Below, piece by piece: positions 32,640 through 33,813 of a stretch of DNA of 33,813 bases. How positions within the stretch are numbered: position 1 is the first letter of the stretch; the number at the start of each line of letters is the position of its first letter. Where the stretch lies: positions 1 to 33,813 of the forward strand of contig JAQVIB010000002.1 of the NCBI GenBank assembly GCA_028695945.1, given 5' to 3'. Below the pieces are notes generated by a model. That model saw only the letters and a list, made by a program, of their open reading frames with translations, did not search any database and had not been told where the DNA came from. The stretch comes from Lachnospiraceae bacterium (GTDB taxonomy: Bacteria; Bacillota; Clostridia; Lachnospirales; Anaerotignaceae). A program made the translations under genes and the position numbers.

Positions 32640-32758
32640 ACTATTACCTCCTAAATTTTATTTTTCAAATAAAGTAAACGTATTAAAAGCATATTCGTCT
32701 GCTATTATCTAAAACTTTTTCATTTTATACAAATATTCTTGAAATAAGCGGTAATTTT

Positions 32759-33088
32759 TTATTTAAGTATATAACTTTGTATGTTCCTAAAAATTTCTTC
32801 AAAACCTATTCCAAGCTTAATTCTAGCCAAAAAAAGAATAATAACAATAACCGTAAGCACCGCAAATATACATTCCCTTACTAAAAGCCTGTTAATGCGT
32901 TTTTTTCGCCTATCCTCATTTTTATACAAATCGCTCGTTACATAAACACCGCCAAATATTCCTATACGTGAATCCATAACAAGGGATTTCTCAGACTTAA
33001 GCATAAGATATGCCTTGCGTGTCATGTTAAATACATATTCTTTTCCATTTTGCACACCTTTAATAGCATATTTTATATTTCTACCCAT
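32759..33088 (-). CDS. Small membrane-anchored hypothetical protein, start uncertain
   Basis: Not recognised. With the ATG at 33086-33088 the product is 109 residues. A soluble N-terminal part (GRNIKYAIKGVQNGKEYVF; AYLMLKSEKSLVMDSRIGIF) is followed by a basic stretch (NEDRRKKRINRLLVRE) and one membrane segment (IFAVLTVIVIILFLARI, ~78-95). The frame stays open upstream to a TGA at about 33178, but no ATG with a ribosome site exists there, only a TTG at 33167-33169. The chosen ATG has AGAGG too close for good initiation. The true N-terminus may have been lost at the junction near 33.16 kb. Confidence 0.55.
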   Translation of the reverse strand: MGRNIKYAIKGVQNGKEYVFNMTRKAYLMLKSEKSLVMDSRIGIFGGVYVTSDLYKNEDRRKKRINRLLVRECIFAVLTVIVIILFLARIKLGIGFEEIFRNIQSYILK

Positions 33089-33126
33089 TCCTCTATGTCT
33101 ATCTCTTGAAAAAGGGCGGCACTGTA

Positions 33127-33813
33127 TCAGTATAAAGGTTTCTTTTTTTGAAAAATACTTATAGGACAATAAGAATCAGCTACATAAACAAAATCCAAAC
33201 CCGAAATTGTATCTTCATCTCCAAAAGACACTGAATAAAATGTTTCCTCAGGCAATGACAAATTCCAAATATCTGAATAATATATTGGACTAACCATGTA
33301 ATTAGCCTCGGCAGTATCAACCAGTATTTTATATTGTCCTGTATTATCCGATATCCCATAATAAGGTCCGGGTTCGGCTTTTATTAATACATGTGGAATG
33401 ATGTAGTCCATTTCAGGATCATATATGCCGTTTTCGTTTATGTCAGAAAAAACGGTACCTGTTAAAATCCCACTATTATGAGGTTGTTGCAAAAAATCAA
33501 TACTCCAGTTAAACATTGTACCGTCATCTGCACCCCAATTATCGTAAATACTTAAAGACCAAGTACCATTCATGGGACACCCAATAAGAGTATCAAAACT
33601 AAATAAAGGCAAATACATACCTGAAGGAACGGTGCTACCTGAATAACAAACATCTGTCATGAAATCCGAGGCATTCATAGTCCAGCAATAATCATAACCT
33701 ATTCCAGGATTGCAATTATCACTATGATTTGGTTCGCCAAGATATGCATTATTACAGTTAAAATATTTATGTAGAGTAGTTTGTTGTCCGTTTGGACATG
33801 TTATATACATAAG
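33127..33813 (-). CDS. Fragment of a secreted P-domain/SdrD-like protein, Bacteroidetes style
   Basis: The frame enters from beyond the window edge and stops at 33127. The first ~110 residues look like a proprotein-convertase P-domain: ITCPNGQQTTLHKYF, PGIGYDYCWTMNASDF, and GTWSLSIYDNWGADDGTMF. Next comes an SdrD B-like module: LTGTVFSDINENGIYDPEMD, DNTGQYKILVDTAEANY and SGLDFVYVADSYCP. Such proteins are typical of secreted, T9SS-exported Bacteroidetes proteins and unusual in Clostridia. The homology-like sequence ends abruptly after DSYCP; the final ~12 residues (ISIFQKKKPLY) are lysine-rich and unlike the rest. They overlap the opening of the neighbouring clostridial frame. Both the window edge and the suspected join make it partial at both ends. 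Confidence 0.7.
   Translation of the reverse strand, partial: LMYITCPNGQQTTLHKYFNCNNAYLGEPNHSDNCNPGIGYDYCWTMNASDFMTDVCYSGSTVPSGMYLPLFSFDTLIGCPMNGTWSLSIYDNWGADDGTMFNWSIDFLQQPHNSGILTGTVFSDINENGIYDPEMDYIIPHVLIKAEPGPYYGISDNTGQYKILVDTAEANYMVSPIYYSDIWNLSLPEETFYSVSFGDEDTISGLDFVYVADSYCPISIFQKKKPLY

Noticed and set aside
33089..33169. TTG-initiated extension of the 32759 gene
   Set aside because: The first codon is TTG with no ribosome site, and the stretch overlaps the suspected join, so it is not safe to include in the product.
1..33813. CRISPR arrays, insertion sequences, prophage, toxin-antitoxin or defence genes
   Set aside because: I looked for regular spaced repeats, transposase or integrase motifs and typical defence domains on both strands and saw none. 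The DUF5131 gene alone is not evidence of a prophage.

Overview
The window is an AT-rich stretch of a chromosome or metagenomic contig from a spore-forming low-GC Gram-positive bacterium, most likely a member of the Clostridia. The grounds are a leucine T-box leader, a cotJ spore-coat operon, Rex, strong AGGAGG ribosome binding sites, tRNA genes without an encoded CCA, and lipoprotein-type ABC binding proteins. I cannot name the species. The last ~640 bases do not fit: they encode part of a secreted protein with a P-domain and an SdrD-like domain, in a style typical of Bacteroidetes. That fragment meets a clostridial gene head-on inside a few tens of bases, so I suspect a chimeric join or a recent insertion.

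Layout. 1-5000 (minus strand) is a leucine operon: promoter, T-box with specifier CUC, leuA (long yeast/actinobacterial-type), a 300-base island of hairpins, leuC, leuD and a leuB that runs off the window. 5065-7619 holds a DUF1576 membrane protein divergent from an Ldh2-family dehydrogenase; a near-perfect 20-bp palindrome sits in the spacer of the dehydrogenase promoter. 7859-11064 is a complete glycine betaine/proline-type ABC operon (ATPase with CBS domains, permease, lipoprotein). 11169-13449 has a GNAT/YoaP-like protein, tRNA-Pro(CGG), cotJA and cotJB followed by a cotJC of only 38 codons, and a small membrane protein. 13627-16009 is a polar amino-acid ABC operon. 16130-16203 is tRNA-Arg(CCU).

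16306-21334 starts with a 1066-residue hybrid histidine kinase carrying two periplasmic-type solute-binding domains and two receiver domains. It is followed closely by a D-2-hydroxyacid dehydrogenase and a DUF5131 protein. 21386-24183 (mixed strands) holds a second copy of the repeat seen in the leu operon, a small membrane-anchored protein, a DUF896 protein and an ABC-F ATPase. 24249-29375 (plus) holds rex, a DUF445 protein, an IclR regulator with an inverted repeat across its promoter, and an IlvD/Edd-family dehydratase. 29406-33088 holds panC, a cyclase-family hydrolase with a small trailing ORF, a DUF1858 protein, signal peptidase I, a protein with an N-terminus like YvlB, and a small membrane protein.

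Branched-chain amino acid synthesis (leuA-C-D-B and probably ilvD) is the main metabolic theme. Most of the rest are single-gene or short transcription units set off by intrinsic terminators. I see no prophage, insertion sequence, CRISPR array or defence island. The least-explained structures are the hairpin island and its dispersed 75-bp repeat, the 38-codon cotJC, the operator-like palindromes, the sensor kinase cluster, and the junction near 33.16 kb.
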